Positions 1 through 9,915 of a stretch of DNA of 64,000 bases are shown here, piece by piece. This stretch comes from Prochlorococcus sp. AG-442-B03 (GTDB taxonomy: Bacteria > Cyanobacteriota > Cyanobacteriia > PCC-6307 > Cyanobiaceae). The notes beneath the pieces are model-generated. The model made no database searches. It saw only the letters and a program-made list of their open reading frames with translations, and had not been told where the DNA came from. Every line of letters starts with the position of its first letter. The first letter of the stretch is position 1. The stretch lies in assembly GCA_003212395.1 (NCBI GenBank), contig QCPU01000007.1, positions 1 to 64,000 of the forward strand, given 5' to 3'. Both the position numbers and the translations under genes were made by a program.

Positions 1-1
1 T

Positions 2-1099
2 ATGAGTAGTAGTTTTGGAAGGATTTTTCGTGTTAGTACTTTTGGAGAATCACATGGTGGTGCAGTAGGAGTTATCCTTGATGGATGTCCCCCAAAGTTA
101 AAAGTAGATATAAATCTGATACAAAATGAATTAGATAGGCGTAGACCTGGACAAAGTGACATTACAACACCCCGAAATGAAGAAGATAAAATTGAAATCT
201 TAAGTGGGATAAAGGAAGGGTTAACACTTGGAACTCCAATAGCGATGTTGGTAAGAAACAAGGATCAAAGGCCAGGAGATTATGATAATTTAGAGCAAGT
301 ATTTAGACCTTCTCATGCAGATGGTACATATCATCTGAAATATGGAATTCAGGCAAGTTCTGGAGGTGGAAGAGCATCTGCAAGAGAAACAATTGGGAGG
401 GTGGCTGCTGGTGCTGTAGCAAAACAACTATTAAAAAACTTCTGTAACACTGAAATACTATCGTGGGTAAAGCGGATACATGATATTGATTCTGATATAA
501 ATAAAGAGAATATTTCTCTCAATAAAATAGATTCTAATATTGTTAGATGTCCTGATGAAAAAGTATCAGCAGAAATGATCCAGAGAATTAAGGAATTAAA
601 GCGTCAAGGAGACTCTTGTGGCGGTGTTATTGAATGTCTAGTTAGACATGTTCCTTCTGGTCTTGGAATGCCAGTTTTTGATAAATTAGAAGCTGATTTG
701 GCAAAGGCTTTGATGTCTTTGCCTGCCACGAAAGGATTTGAAATAGGTTCAGGTTTCTCTGGAACTTATTTAAAAGGAAGCGAACACAATGATGCATTCA
801 TTAAGTCTGATGATATTAGTAAGTTAAAAACAAAATCTAACAATTCAGGCGGTATACAGGGAGGAATAAGTAATGGCGAAAATATTTATATGAAGATAGC
901 TTTTAAACCTACAGCAACAATCGGGAAAGAACAGAAAACAGTAAATGCTGAAGGAAAAGAAGTATTGATGAAAGCAAAAGGAAGACATGATCCCTGCGTT
1001 CTTCCAAGAGCAGTACCTATGGTTGATGCTATGGTAGCTTTAGTACTTGCTGATCATTTACTTCTGAATCAAGCACAATGTGGCTTAATGAATAATTAG
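2..1099 (+). CDS. aroC: Chorismate synthase
   Basis: Last step of the shikimate pathway: converts 5-enolpyruvylshikimate-3-phosphate to chorismate in the cytosol, using reduced FMN. The 365-residue protein has the usual family length. Visible signatures are GESHGG near residues 15-20, [10 protein letters not shown] at 121-130, and the C-terminal [17 protein letters not shown] block, all typical of FMN-binding chorismate synthases. The ATG is the second base of the window, so upstream context cannot be seen, but the N-terminus [19 protein letters not shown] matches what the family starts with, so the gene looks complete. It converges on the aldolase-like gene with a 31-base A+T-rich spacer in which I see no GC-rich terminator. 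Confidence 0.97.
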   Translation: MSSSFGRIFRVSTFGESHGGAVGVILDGCPPKLKVDINLIQNELDRRRPGQSDITTPRNEEDKIEILSGIKEGLTLGTPIAMLVRNKDQRPGDYDNLEQVFRPSHADGTYHLKYGIQASSGGGRASARETIGRVAAGAVAKQLLKNFCNTEILSWVKRIHDIDSDINKENISLNKIDSNIVRCPDEKVSAEMIQRIKELKRQGDSCGGVIECLVRHVPSGLGMPVFDKLEADLAKALMSLPATKGFEIGSGFSGTYLKGSEHNDAFIKSDDISKLKTKSNNSGGIQGGISNGENIYMKIAFKPTATIGKEQKTVNAEGKEVLMKAKGRHDPCVLPRAVPMVDAMVALVLADHLLLNQAQCGLMNN

Positions 1100-1130
1100 T
1101 TTTGTTAAATAAATTATATTTATCTTTTAT

Positions 1131-1757
1131 TTAATTATTTTTGAGCCATTCAGATATTTTTGGATCAAATTTTTTATTTATAACACCTTTATCTCCAATC
1201 ACGATTGCTTTATATCCTAAAGATCTATAAGTTTTTATATCATTTACTGATAGGCCTCCGGCAGCAATGAAATCAATATTTTTAAAGTTGAGTATATCTA
1301 TCAAACTATCTTTATTTTTGATTGGATAAATTTTGATAATGTTGCAGTTTAAATTTATCGCTTCCTCAAGATCTTTTAAATTTTTAATTCCGGGAATTAA
1401 TAAATAATTTTTTGACTTCGAATAATTGAAAAGATCTTTATCCCAGAATTTCATCATAGAAAAATTTAATCCAATTTTTAAAGAATCTTCTATTGATTGC
1501 TTATTAACTATGGAGGCAGAGCCTAAATTAATTTTTGGATATCTGAGTTTTATTTCGGATACAAAATCTAACCAATTTTTATTTTTTGACCAACTTATTT
1601 CGATATTCCTTAATCCTAATTTTACCAAGCTTTCTAATTCTTCAAAAAATGAATTCTTTATAGAAGTATTTGAGTAAATATTATCTTCAGGTTTTATCAG
1701 TAAAAAAAAAGATTCTTTTATCAGTAAATCAGAAAAAGAATCTTCTTTAATATTCAT
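1131..1757 (-). CDS. KDPG/KHG aldolase-like protein (Eda family)
   Basis: 208-residue TIM-barrel aldolase of the 2-keto-3-deoxy-6-phosphogluconate family, which splits KDPG to pyruvate and glyceraldehyde-3-phosphate. The order of family motifs is kept: EIS (53-55) for the catalytic-Glu strand, GSASIVN (79-85), IPGIKNLKDLEEA (121-133), the Schiff-base lysine K142 in IKIYP, and the phosphate-binding AAGGLS (165-170). The residue aligned to the substrate-binding Arg of classic Eda (EVTLRT) is a serine here (EISWSK), so substrate preference may differ. It follows ftsH on the same strand with a 21-base gap and may be cotranscribed. The fold assignment is good; the exact substrate is inferred. Confidence 0.75.
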   Translation of the reverse strand: MNIKEDSFSDLLIKESFFLLIKPEDNIYSNTSIKNSFFEELESLVKLGLRNIEISWSKNKNWLDFVSEIKLRYPKINLGSASIVNKQSIEDSLKIGLNFSMMKFWDKDLFNYSKSKNYLLIPGIKNLKDLEEAINLNCNIIKIYPIKNKDSLIDILNFKNIDFIAAGGLSVNDIKTYRSLGYKAIVIGDKGVINKKFDPKISEWLKNN

Positions 1758-1778
1758 TGAATATTTAAATTTTAAAAA

Positions 1779-3632
1779 CTAGATATAGTTTGCTACTTTA
1801 ACTTCTGATCGATTAAGCAAATCTTGGATATCTTCAGTATCTATTGTTTCTCTCTCAATTAGCATTTGAGCCATTTCGTCTAGCACTGTTCTATTTTCTG
1901 ATAAAACTTTTGTAGCTCTCTTGTAGGCAACATCAACAAGTTCTGAAACCTCGACATCAATAGTTGCGGCGGTATCTTCGGAGAAGTCTCTTGTAGAGCT
2001 CATATCTCTTCCAAGAAACATTCCACCTTGAGATTGACCTAAAGCGACTGGACCTATTTTGTCACTCATGCCAAATTTAGTGATCATTTGTCTTGCTACA
2101 TTGGCAACTTGTTGTAAATCATTAGAAGCTCCAGTTGTTACCTCTTCTTCTCCGTAGACTATTTCCTCAGCAACTCTTCCACCTAGAGCTACAGCCATTT
2201 GATTTTGAAGGTAAGAACGAGAGTACAGTCCTGATTCCATTCTTTCTTCACTTGGAGTAAAGAATGTTAGGCCTCCTGCTTGACCTCTAGGAATTATGGA
2301 AACTTTCGCTACAGGATCATAATCTGGCATTAATGCTCCCACGAGTGCATGACCAGCTTCGTGATAAGCAACCAATTCTTTTTTCTTATCACTGATTACC
2401 CTATCTTTCTTTTCGGGACCAGCCATAACTCTCTCTATGGCATCACCGACTTCATCATTACTTACTTTATCTAAATCTTTTCTAGCTGCTAGTATTGCTG
2501 CTTCGTTGAGCAAATTTGCTAAATCTGCACCCGTAAATCCTGGTGTTCTTCTAGCTACTTTATCTAAATCTACATCTTTTGAAAGAGTTTTATCTTTCGC
2601 ATGAACATTTAATATCTGTAATCTTCCAGCATAATCTGGTCTATCTACTGTTACCTGTCTATCGAATCTTCCAGGACGCATCAAAGCAGAGTCTAAAACA
2701 TCAGGTCTGTTAGTGGCAGCTACTATTATTATTCCTGAATTACCTTCGAAACCGTCCATTTCTGTTAGGAGTTGGTTAAGTGTTTGTTCTCTTTCATCAT
2801 TTCCTCCACCCATCCCAGCACCTCTTTGTCTTCCAACTGCATCTATTTCGTCGATGAACACAATACAAGGTGCATTCTTTTTAGCTTGTTCAAAAAGATC
2901 TCTAACTCTGCTTGCACCAACTCCTACAAACATCTCTACAAATTCTGAACCTGAGATTGAGAAAAAAGGTACACCTGCTTCCCCAGCTACTGCTTTTGCT
3001 AGCAATGTTTTTCCTGTACCAGGAGGGCCAACAAGAAGCACTCCTTTTGGAATTTTTGCTCCAACTGCAGTAAATCTATCTGGGCTTTTAAGAAAATCTA
3101 CAACTTCAGTTAGTTCTAATTTTGCTCCTTCAACACCAGCAACATCTGAAAAGGTTACTTGTGTAGATGGTTCCATTTGAAGTCTGGCTTTGCTCTTACC
3201 AAAACTCATAGCAGGATTACCACCTCCAGCATTCCCGCTTTGGGATCTTCTGAAAAGAAAAAATAGGCCTCCAATCAAAAGAACTGGGAAAATTAAGCTA
3301 CTTATAGCTTGTTGCCATGGGTTAGCTAATTTAGTGGGAGTTACAGCTATGTCTACATTATTTTCAGTTAAGATTTTTAATAAATCTTTGTCTGGGGCCA
3401 AATTGACCTCAGATCTGCTTCCATCATTTTCAACAACTTGAGCAGTTGCATTATCTGGAGATATTAGGACTCTACTGATTTCTTTATCTTGAACTGCTTC
3501 TATAAAATCACTATATCTTAAGGTCTTTGTAGCATTTTCAGTACTAGGTTTATCAAATACGGAAGTACCAATGAAAATTACAGTAATAACAGCTAGAACA
3601 TAAAGTCCTACGTTTCTCCAGCGTTTGTTCAC
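1779..3632 (-). CDS. ftsH: ATP-dependent zinc metalloprotease FtsH
   Basis: Membrane-anchored AAA+ protease that extracts and degrades membrane proteins; cyanobacterial FtsH complexes remove damaged photosystem II D1. The 617-residue protein has an N-terminal membrane segment (about 8-25), a lumenal/periplasmic domain, a second segment (about 108-128), Walker A GPPGTGKT (202-209), Walker B FIDEID (259-264), the second region of homology ([15 protein letters not shown], 306-326) and the zinc-binding HEAGH (424-428). Length and architecture are normal. The upstream gene is ATP sulfurylase on the same strand, 46 bases away. Cyanobacteria carry several FtsH paralogs; which one this is cannot be told from the sequence alone. 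Confidence 0.96.
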   Translation of the reverse strand: MNKRWRNVGLYVLAVITVIFIGTSVFDKPSTENATKTLRYSDFIEAVQDKEISRVLISPDNATAQVVENDGSRSEVNLAPDKDLLKILTENNVDIAVTPTKLANPWQQAISSLIFPVLLIGGLFFLFRRSQSGNAGGGNPAMSFGKSKARLQMEPSTQVTFSDVAGVEGAKLELTEVVDFLKSPDRFTAVGAKIPKGVLLVGPPGTGKTLLAKAVAGEAGVPFFSISGSEFVEMFVGVGASRVRDLFEQAKKNAPCIVFIDEIDAVGRQRGAGMGGGNDEREQTLNQLLTEMDGFEGNSGIIIVAATNRPDVLDSALMRPGRFDRQVTVDRPDYAGRLQILNVHAKDKTLSKDVDLDKVARRTPGFTGADLANLLNEAAILAARKDLDKVSNDEVGDAIERVMAGPEKKDRVISDKKKELVAYHEAGHALVGALMPDYDPVAKVSIIPRGQAGGLTFFTPSEERMESGLYSRSYLQNQMAVALGGRVAEEIVYGEEEVTTGASNDLQQVANVARQMITKFGMSDKIGPVALGQSQGGMFLGRDMSSTRDFSEDTAATIDVEVSELVDVAYKRATKVLSENRTVLDEMAQMLIERETIDTEDIQDLLNRSEVKVANYI

Positions 3633-3678
3633 GATAAATAATCTTTAATAAATCTATAATACTAATAATAAAACATTA

Positions 3679-4854
3679 TTAAGAGCGTCTTAGAACATCT
3701 ACTACACTTTTGAATGCAAACCATTCAGGAATTGGTTCGCCGCTCCTTAATTTCTTTCTAAATTCAGTACCACTAAGTTTCATAATTTCATAATTAAATT
3801 CTTTAGCTTCTTCAGCAGTAATGTATCCTTTTTCCTTGGTATAAACTAAATTCTTTGAGGGAACAGTTTGCATCATTAACTCATCTGCGCACTTATTCGC
3901 AAAATTCTGGGCGTCATATGGGCCATAAAAATCTTCACCAGTTGATGATGACTTACATCCAGCCATATCTCTACCAATAATAAAATGGGTGCAGCCATAA
4001 TTTCTCCTGATTATCATATGTTGAAGAGCTTCTCTTGGCCCTGCCATATGCATTGAGTAAGGTAAAAAAGCCCATTTTATCCTTTCGTCAGATATTTCTT
4101 CTTCCAATTCTTTATAGGTCAAATATCTAACTTTTCCAGGGATATCATCTTGTTGTGTTGGTCCACAAGTTGGATGAACTAAAACAACTGAATTAGAAGA
4201 AACATTATCTGAGAGTAAGGCATTAGTAAATAATTCATAATGTGCTCTATGAATTGGATTTCTGCATTGAAATGCAACTACATCATGATTTGATGGCAGT
4301 TTAGCTCTTACTTCTGCAGGGGTTTTGCATGGGAATTCTCTAACTGGTAGTTCGAAACCATAAACTCTACCTCCTATATAAAATCTTCCTCTCTCATTAA
4401 AAATCATTTTAACAGCAGGATGATCTAAAGAATTAGTGCCATAACAAAGTTCAGCTTCTAAGGATTTATCAGGCTCCCATATAGAACTTACTTCTAAAAC
4501 TGCTATTTTTTGGTTTTTGTAGGTAAGCAAGATTGTTTCACCAGCTTTTACTTCTTCATTATTTGAATCAAATACAATCGGTAAGCCAAAAAGCATACCG
4601 CTAGTATCTCTATTATTTTTAATAACCGATTTATAGTTATTTTCATCCATAAAACCTTCCAAGGGTGAAAAAGCACCAACCATTAAAAGTTCTACATCAC
4701 ATGCATTCCTCTCGCTACATTCAAACTCATAATTAGCTTTAGAGATGAGGTCATTTTTAAGGTTATTATCTTTTATGATTAAATTTTTTAGTTCCCCTCC
4801 ATATGGCGGTATTAATCCATTAGTGTCTGTTTTTGTTTTTTGTTGTAATTCCAT
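3679..4854 (-). CDS. sat: Sulfate adenylyltransferase (ATP sulfurylase)
   Basis: Catalyses ATP + sulfate to adenosine-5'-phosphosulfate, the first step of assimilatory sulfate reduction. The 391-residue single-domain protein shows QCRNPIHRAH (196-205), equivalent to the nucleotide-binding QTRNPLHRAH with Thr replaced by Cys, then HPTCGPTQQDDIP and GRDMAGCKSSS in the catalytic domain. There is no C-terminal APS-kinase domain, as expected for the bacterial/cyanobacterial homo-oligomeric form. The ATG follows a short A-rich leader and the gene lies downstream of psbO, from which it is insulated by a clear terminator at 4883-4912. Confidence 0.95.
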   Translation of the reverse strand: MELQQKTKTDTNGLIPPYGGELKNLIIKDNNLKNDLISKANYEFECSERNACDVELLMVGAFSPLEGFMDENNYKSVIKNNRDTSGMLFGLPIVFDSNNEEVKAGETILLTYKNQKIAVLEVSSIWEPDKSLEAELCYGTNSLDHPAVKMIFNERGRFYIGGRVYGFELPVREFPCKTPAEVRAKLPSNHDVVAFQCRNPIHRAHYELFTNALLSDNVSSNSVVLVHPTCGPTQQDDIPGKVRYLTYKELEEEISDERIKWAFLPYSMHMAGPREALQHMIIRRNYGCTHFIIGRDMAGCKSSSTGEDFYGPYDAQNFANKCADELMMQTVPSKNLVYTKEKGYITAEEAKEFNYEIMKLSGTEFRKKLRSGEPIPEWFAFKSVVDVLRRS

Positions 4855-4882
4855 TTTTTAAATTGATAAAAGAAAAATTTTG

Positions 4883-4912
4883 AAAAAAAAAAGAGGGGAT
4901 TAACCCCCTTTT
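4883..4912 (-). terminator. Intrinsic terminator of psbO
   Basis: On the minus strand the stem AGGGG / CCCCT (plus-strand 4894-4898 and 4905-4909) closes a six-base loop and is followed at once by a run of about ten T. It lies about 20 bases past the psbO stop codon and before the ATP sulfurylase start. It is the cleanest rho-independent terminator in the window. Confidence 0.85.
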
Positions 4913-4927
4913 ACACTTAAGTAGGAT

Positions 4928-5722
4928 TTATGCCTTTCTTCCGTAAAGCTCTCCTATTATCTTTACATCGAGTGGATCTTTTGATCCCATATCTGTATCT
5001 GAAGGTTGGATAGCTTCAAAAGTACCAGCAAATTCGTCTGTATCAGAATCTACATTATTGATTGAAAGAGTAATAACGCCAGTACCATTTACATCAATTT
5101 TAATATTTTCTTTGGAAAGTTCTTCATCATCTCCTCCTAATGCAACTAAACCTTGAGCATATTCAACACCAGTATTTTTAGCTCTAGCTTTAGGATCTAG
5201 AAAATCACCAGTTCTGTAGTTAGGTGTAAATGTTGAACCACTAAACTCAGTACCTGGCTCTATAGATGAAGGTAAATCAGCAGTAAGATCTTTTGCTGAG
5301 AATGCAAATGGCACTTCTAAGCCGCCAGGTGTTAATACAGTAATAAGTTGAAAATCAATACCACCTTTTTCGGTGAAAGTTCCTGAATCTATATCTCCGT
5401 AGACTTCTGTCACTGTGGTGTTATTTCTTGGACTAATAATTTTTGTAGAAACAAATTCTGCAGCTTTTCTTTTCGTTCCTGGCACTTTTACATAAACTTC
5501 TGTTGGATGCATGCATATTCCTTTAAGGCTATCTCCATTCCCTAGAGATATTGATCCGACAAGAGATGAGTCTAATGTAGGACAATCATTAGCTTTTCCT
5601 GTATTAACAACATCTGTAAATTGTGCATTTCCTCTTTCAGAAAAAGCAAATGTTTTAACAGGTACGAAAGCAAAAGTTATACAAATTGAAATAACAAAAG
5701 CTAAGAAAGAACGAATTCTCAT
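4928..5722 (-). CDS. psbO: Photosystem II manganese-stabilizing protein PsbO
   Basis: Extrinsic 33-kDa lumenal protein that shields and stabilises the Mn4CaO5 oxygen-evolving cluster. I place the start at the ATG at 5722 because it gives a normal export signal: MRIRSFLAFV followed by a hydrophobic core ending near VPVKTFA, and a 264-residue precursor. An in-frame ATG at 5767 would add 15 residues before the signal peptide. The mature part has the family pattern of TDVVNTG near the N-terminus, KGICMHP, GGLEVPFAFSAKDL and the C-terminal PLDVKIIGELYG. The spacer of about 170 bases upstream must hold its promoter. A strong terminator follows at 4883-4912, fitting a highly expressed single gene. 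Confidence 0.96.
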   Translation of the reverse strand: MRIRSFLAFVISICITFAFVPVKTFAFSERGNAQFTDVVNTGKANDCPTLDSSLVGSISLGNGDSLKGICMHPTEVYVKVPGTKRKAAEFVSTKIISPRNNTTVTEVYGDIDSGTFTEKGGIDFQLITVLTPGGLEVPFAFSAKDLTADLPSSIEPGTEFSGSTFTPNYRTGDFLDPKARAKNTGVEYAQGLVALGGDDEELSKENIKIDVNGTGVITLSINNVDSDTDEFAGTFEAIQPSDTDMGSKDPLDVKIIGELYGRKA

Positions 5723-5937
5723 AATTAAAGTTGCAGTAAAGTTCTGTGACGATTGATTAAAGGTCATCTAAATAGTTCAGTACGGATATTACAAGGGAAA
5801 GGACCATAAAAGATAGGACTTTTAAATCCTCGAAACAACCCGTAGCTTTTTAGATTTTAAAAAACTGGGATTATTTTAAGCTATCACCTTATTTTTAATG
5901 ATTAAGATTACAAAAAAATACAAATTAAAAAATTTTT

Positions 5938-7194
5938 TTATTTTTTTAATGAAATAATTTGGGTTATTAATTTATTTGCTAAATCAATTTTTGATGTTTT
6001 GTTTATGTAGTGTTCCATATTACCTGTATCGAACAGCCAACCTTCATTTTGTGCCAAAAAGCCGAATCCTTGGCCTTCAAGATCAATTGGATTTGCGAAT
6101 AGATAATCACAACCTTTTTGGAGAATCTTTTCTTTAATTGTTATTCGTGCTTCTTCGATAGATCCTGTAAAAGCGCAAAAGCCTACAAAAACTTGGTTAT
6201 CTTTTTTTGATTTACTAAGTGTTTTTAAAATATCTGGTACTAGCTCAATGTTTTTATTCAAATGATCATTAATTTTATTTTTGGGGATTTTAGCTGAAGT
6301 ATCAGAGTTTATTTTAAAATCAGATACTGCTGCATTCATGAAAAAATAATCACAATTTGATATCTCATTATTAAGCGTCTTAATTAAATCAACACTAGTT
6401 TCAATTTCATATCTTTTTATTCCATCAGTAAGGTGCTTATCGATTTTTAGAGGCCCATGGACATATTTTACTTGTGCTCCTCTGAACCTTGCTACTTGAG
6501 AAAGAAGTAGGCCCATAGCTCCAGAACTTTTGTTAGTAATGTGTCTTGCCGCGTCAATTTTCTCTAAGGTGCAACCTCCAGTTATTAAAATTTTTTTATA
6601 AAGTAAATCTTTGCGATATGAATTTTGTTTGTGTGAAGCTATAAATTCAAGAGCTAATTGAATTAGATCATTTGGAGGTATCTTACCGATGCCAATAGCA
6701 TCACACGCTAATAAGCCTTCACTTGGTTGTAAAGACAAAACATTTTCGTAATTCTGTAAATCTTCATAATTTTTTTGGACAGCTTTATTAAGCCACATTT
6801 GTGTATTCATTGCTGGTGCCACAATAATTGGCTTAATATTTGCTATTAAAATGCTTGGAATCAATCCTGCTGCATTTCCAGTTACCCATTTTGCTAATGT
6901 TGTTGCTGTTAAAGGGGCAATGATTAAAATATCAGCCCAATCGCTTAGCTTTATGTGAAGAGGTGTTGATTGACTATTTGACCATTGATCATCTTCTAAA
7001 ATGCAAGGGTTTCTACTTAAAATGGAAAGAGAAAGCGGTTTAATTAATTTTTCCGCATTTTTAGATAAAACGCATTTTATCTCATAATTTTCTTTCGTTA
7101 ATTGGCTAACTAATAATGGTATTCTTACAGCTGCAATACTCCCCGTTATTAATAAAAGAACCTTTATTTTAGAGTCCCTACTTTTAGTTTTCAT
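5938..7194 (-). CDS. coaBC: Bifunctional phosphopantothenoylcysteine synthetase/decarboxylase
   Basis: Two-domain enzyme of coenzyme A synthesis: CoaB joins phosphopantothenate and cysteine, CoaC (an FMN flavoprotein) decarboxylates the product. The 418-residue protein has the CoaC half first: TGSIAA (18-22), catalytic His in TPLHIKLSDWAD (H80), APAMNTQMW (126-134) and the active-site Cys in LLACDAIGIG (C164). The CoaB half begins with ITGGCTLEKIDAARHITNKSSG (204-225) and NAAVSDF. The start overlaps the DUF2555 gene by 11 bases on the same strand, so both are probably one transcript. The CoaC Cys loop (CDAIGIGKI) is divergent from the usual CGExGxGR but keeps the Cys. Confidence 0.95.
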   Translation of the reverse strand: MKTKSRDSKIKVLLLITGSIAAVRIPLLVSQLTKENYEIKCVLSKNAEKLIKPLSLSILSRNPCILEDDQWSNSQSTPLHIKLSDWADILIIAPLTATTLAKWVTGNAAGLIPSILIANIKPIIVAPAMNTQMWLNKAVQKNYEDLQNYENVLSLQPSEGLLACDAIGIGKIPPNDLIQLALEFIASHKQNSYRKDLLYKKILITGGCTLEKIDAARHITNKSSGAMGLLLSQVARFRGAQVKYVHGPLKIDKHLTDGIKRYEIETSVDLIKTLNNEISNCDYFFMNAAVSDFKINSDTSAKIPKNKINDHLNKNIELVPDILKTLSKSKKDNQVFVGFCAFTGSIEEARITIKEKILQKGCDYLFANPIDLEGQGFGFLAQNEGWLFDTGNMEHYINKTSKIDLANKLITQIISLKK

Positions 7195-7420
7195 CGAAAG
7201 GTTCCTGATCGAGGAGATGAATATAATTAGTTGTTAATTCAGGTCTATTGATTGCAAGAGCTCTTAGTAAGTGCCAATCTTTTAATCCATCAAATGGAGT
7301 ATTGTAGTTATCTTCCTCTAGTCTTTTAGCGAGCTCATTGGTCATTTCTTCATCAAAAGAATTTACTAGTTCCTCGCTGATTTTATTGTCAGAAACGAAT
7401 TTCATATTGAGTAAAGCCAA
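7184..7420 (-). CDS. Small cyanobacterial protein, DUF2555 family
   Basis: 78-residue soluble, acidic protein with no membrane segment or signal peptide. The core LAKRLEEDNYNTPFDGLKDWHLLRALAINRPEL matches my memory of the cyanobacteria-specific DUF2555 family, whose role was unknown to me. The 3' end overlaps the coaBC start by 11 bases, which suggests translational coupling. A second ATG six codons in (MKFVSDNK) is an alternative start. No catalytic motif is visible, so no function is proposed. Confidence 0.75.
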   Translation of the reverse strand: MALLNMKFVSDNKISEELVNSFDEEMTNELAKRLEEDNYNTPFDGLKDWHLLRALAINRPELTTNYIHLLDQEPFDEN

Positions 7421-7606
7421 TATATTCTAATAATAAAGCCTCAAGTAATTATTTAAAATTGTTATGAGTATTAAGTACATATTTTCAATATTCATAATCT
7501 TTTCAAATTTTTGTTAGCTCATTTATCTTCATTCTCAATCATAAATATGCGAACTCTCCTTTTCAAAAATATTCTCTCTTAGAATACATATTCAAAAATT
7601 TAAATC

Positions 7607-7807
7607 ATGTCGCAAACCAAAAGAGAGCAAGTCATTAGTCACATACGCTATTTAAGACAAGAGCTCAGAGAAATGCATTTAGGTATAAAAGAAGATGACC
7701 TTTTTCCTGAATCAGGCGAATTAAGAGGCTTAATGGCTCAGTTGGAAGCATTACTTGAATTAATAGAAGGAAATACTAAAATTCAATCAAACTCTGAAGC
7801 TGCTTAG
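7607..7807 (+). CDS. Conserved small helical protein, function unknown
   Basis: 66-residue protein beginning MSQTKREQVISHIRYLRQEL. It is predicted to be almost wholly alpha-helical and charged, with leucine-rich heptad-like spacing in RGLMAQLEALLELIE, so a short coiled coil or oligomer is likely. There is no signal peptide or membrane segment. It starts with ATG after a 187-base spacer shared with the divergent DUF2555 gene and is followed 12 bases later by the ycf20-like gene on the same strand, so the two form a probable operon. I do not recognise the family. Confidence 0.7.
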   Translation: MSQTKREQVISHIRYLRQELREMHLGIKEDDLFPESGELRGLMAQLEALLELIEGNTKIQSNSEAA

Positions 7808-7818
7808 TTTAATGCAAA

Positions 7819-8160
7819 ATGGTTATTAAACCTCAAAGGACAAAATTTCAGCTAAAAATTGTGGAAAATATTCAAACATTAAGTATTTGGGCTAATAATC
7901 CATGGCGAAGATATTCAATATCATTGATTACACTTTTAATTGGCTATTTTTTCGGAAGTTCTCTTGGTATGGTTAGTGCTGTTGTGGAACTCATGGATCC
8001 TGTAGCTGCTTTATTATCAGTCGTTTTTATCGAGATTTTAATAGTTCTAAGACGAAATTTTAGATTTGAAAGGAAAAAGAAATTTTTAGTACTTTTATTA
8101 GATTCTTTAAGATTAGGATTATTTTATGGTTTCTTCACTGAAAGTCTTAAGTTGCTTTAA
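7819..8160 (+). CDS. Ycf20-like membrane protein (DUF565)
   Basis: 113-residue protein with two or three membrane segments: about 33-52 (YSISLITLLIGYFFGSSLGM), about 57-76 (VELMDPVAALLSVVFIEILI) and a C-terminal hydrophobic part. The NPWRRYSI..GYFFGSSLG block resembles the Ycf20/DUF565 family of cyanobacteria and plastids, which has been linked in algae and plants to thylakoid membrane function and energy dissipation. The start lies 12 bases after the preceding small gene. Family assignment is from pattern memory; the function is not established by the sequence. Confidence 0.75.
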   Translation: MVIKPQRTKFQLKIVENIQTLSIWANNPWRRYSISLITLLIGYFFGSSLGMVSAVVELMDPVAALLSVVFIEILIVLRRNFRFERKKKFLVLLLDSLRLGLFYGFFTESLKLL

Positions 8161-8165
8161 ATTTA

Positions 8166-9179
8166 CTATTTGTATTTCTGTAATAGATAAAGCAAAGCCA
8201 TTCTTATAGGGATACCATTTGCAACTTGATTGTTTATTAAGCAATTGGGATATCGATCTACTACTTTACTACTTATTTCAATATCTCTGTTAATGGGACC
8301 GGGATGGAGAATTGGAATTTCTTTATTATTTAAAGATAGTTTCTCTGGGGTTAAGCCATAATCCAAACTATATGAATCAATGCTACTTAGTAAATTCTCC
8401 ATCATTCTCTCTTTCTGAAGTCTTAGAACAATAATCGCATCTGCAATTTTTATTGATTCTTCTAATGATCTGGAAATTGTTATGGACCCTCTTGATTTAA
8501 CAGGATCTTCTATTTGATTTGGCGCGGGGGTTTTAAAAAAATTAATAAATTCATCAGGTATTAATGTCTGAGGACCACATAAAATTATATCTGAGCCGAA
8601 TGCACTTAAAGCCCAAAGATCTGATCTGGCAACCCTTGAATGATTAACGTCTCCTATGATTAAAATTTTTTTGGAATTTAAAACCGCTGGATTAAGTGCT
8701 TTTTTGGAAAAGAATTTTATCAATGTATAGATGTCAAGCAATCCTTGGCTAGGGTGACTATGTAATCCATCTCCCGCATTAAGAATAGAAGTCTTGGAAT
8801 TTATTGCATCAAGCTTTTTAGCAATCTCAAAGGTTATGTAACTTGATGAATGTCTGATAACTAATGTATCCGCCCCCATAGCAGAATAAGTTATGGCTGT
8901 ATCAATTATTGTTTCGCCTTTTGTCAAAGAACTAGAGGATGGCGCAAACGTTTGGACATCAGCAGAAAGCCTTTTTGCTGCAAGCTCAAAACTATTTTTT
9001 GTTCTTGTACTAGCTTCAAAAAATAAAGACGTTACCAAAGTCCCTTGTAAGGCAGGTATCTTTTTCGTTCCTGCATTCTTTAATGCATCAAATCTATTAG
9101 CCAATTCAAATACTGACTCATAATCCTTAATTGAAAAATTAGCTAGTGTGTGGATATGTTTATGAGGCCAAATTTGCAT
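8166..9179 (-). CDS. pyrB: Aspartate carbamoyltransferase catalytic subunit
   Basis: Committed step of pyrimidine synthesis: carbamoyl phosphate + aspartate to N-carbamoylaspartate. The 337-residue protein carries the carbamoyl-phosphate site STRTKNSFE (57-65), [12 protein letters not shown], the RLQKER loop and the aspartate-site [11 protein letters not shown]. Length and motif order are typical. No pyrI regulatory subunit is adjacent, as usual for cyanobacteria. It converges with the ycf20-like gene (5-base gap) and lies 21 bases downstream of the glycosylase gene on the same strand. Confidence 0.96.
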   Translation of the reverse strand: MQIWPHKHIHTLANFSIKDYESVFELANRFDALKNAGTKKIPALQGTLVTSLFFEASTRTKNSFELAAKRLSADVQTFAPSSSSLTKGETIIDTAITYSAMGADTLVIRHSSSYITFEIAKKLDAINSKTSILNAGDGLHSHPSQGLLDIYTLIKFFSKKALNPAVLNSKKILIIGDVNHSRVARSDLWALSAFGSDIILCGPQTLIPDEFINFFKTPAPNQIEDPVKSRGSITISRSLEESIKIADAIIVLRLQKERMMENLLSSIDSYSLDYGLTPEKLSLNNKEIPILHPGPINRDIEISSKVVDRYPNCLINNQVANGIPIRMALLYLLQKYK

Positions 9180-9200
9180 TACGCTTAAAAAGATAAATGA

Positions 9201-9770
9201 TTATTGAAATTTAGGTGTTCTGTCACCTTTTAATCTTTTACTTACACTCCTACTATTTTTGAGATACCAACGCCATTTTATATTTTTTGCCTTTGATATG
9301 CCAATTCTCGTAGTTTGAATAAGATCTTTTTCTTCTAGAGTGAAGTCTCTTGGAGAAATCCATAAAGATTTGTTATTAAGAAGTTCAAGTGAGTTGAATG
9401 AAATGTCTAAATTGAATGCCTTAGTAACTAACCCAGGACCAGAAGCTAATCTTTCATTTTCTTTAGAGATAAAAACTGATCTTATTAATACACCACTCGC
9501 AAAATTTTCTTTATCAGTAACTACATTTAAACAATGATGAATGCCATAAGATTTGTAAATATAAAACGTTCCTGGTTTGCCAAATAATGATTTATTTGAT
9601 TCTGTCATTTTGTTATAGCCATGACAGGCCTCTTCTTCCTGTGAATAAGCTTCAGTTTCAACAATAACCCCCTTCACTTGATCTATCTCATTATTTTTTT
9701 TTATGAGGTAACAGCCTATTAAATCAGGCGCAACAAGTTTAGAGTGCCGATAAAAAAAATTTTTTGGCAA
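9201..9770 (-). CDS. mpg: 3-methyladenine DNA glycosylase (AAG/MPG family)
   Basis: Base-excision repair enzyme that removes alkylated purines. The 189-residue protein fits the AAG fold: PDLIGCYLI near 15-23, the catalytic-Glu motif VETEAYSQEEEACHGY (37-52, general base within ETEAY), IYKSYGIHHCLNVVT for the DNA-intercalating region, and the GPGLVTKAFNLD loop. The C-terminus RLKGDRTPKF is short compared with mammalian enzymes but normal for bacteria. It lies directly upstream of pyrB on the same strand, an arrangement with no obvious functional link. Upstream is a 187-base A+T-rich spacer shared with divergent gatC. Confidence 0.92.
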   Translation of the reverse strand: MPKNFFYRHSKLVAPDLIGCYLIKKNNEIDQVKGVIVETEAYSQEEEACHGYNKMTESNKSLFGKPGTFYIYKSYGIHHCLNVVTDKENFASGVLIRSVFISKENERLASGPGLVTKAFNLDISFNSLELLNNKSLWISPRDFTLEEKDLIQTTRIGISKAKNIKWRWYLKNSRSVSKRLKGDRTPKFQ

Positions 9771-9915
9771 TAATTCTTCTTTTATTTTTCAATATTTATC
9801 TAATAACATATTAAGCTTAGAAAAATAATTAAGGCCATTAATTGATATTGATTTTCAAAAAGATGTGCTTATTTTTTTGATTTATTTGAAATTCAAAGGA
9901 TATATAAATATGATG

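Noticed and set aside
2713-3180. 155-codon open frame opposite ftsH
   Set aside because: Antisense shadow of a highly conserved AAA+ domain; composition is that of a reversed coding frame.
5782-5800. GTACGGATATTAC upstream of psbO as an NtcA box
   Set aside because: The spacing is N7 and not N8, and psbO is not an expected NtcA target.
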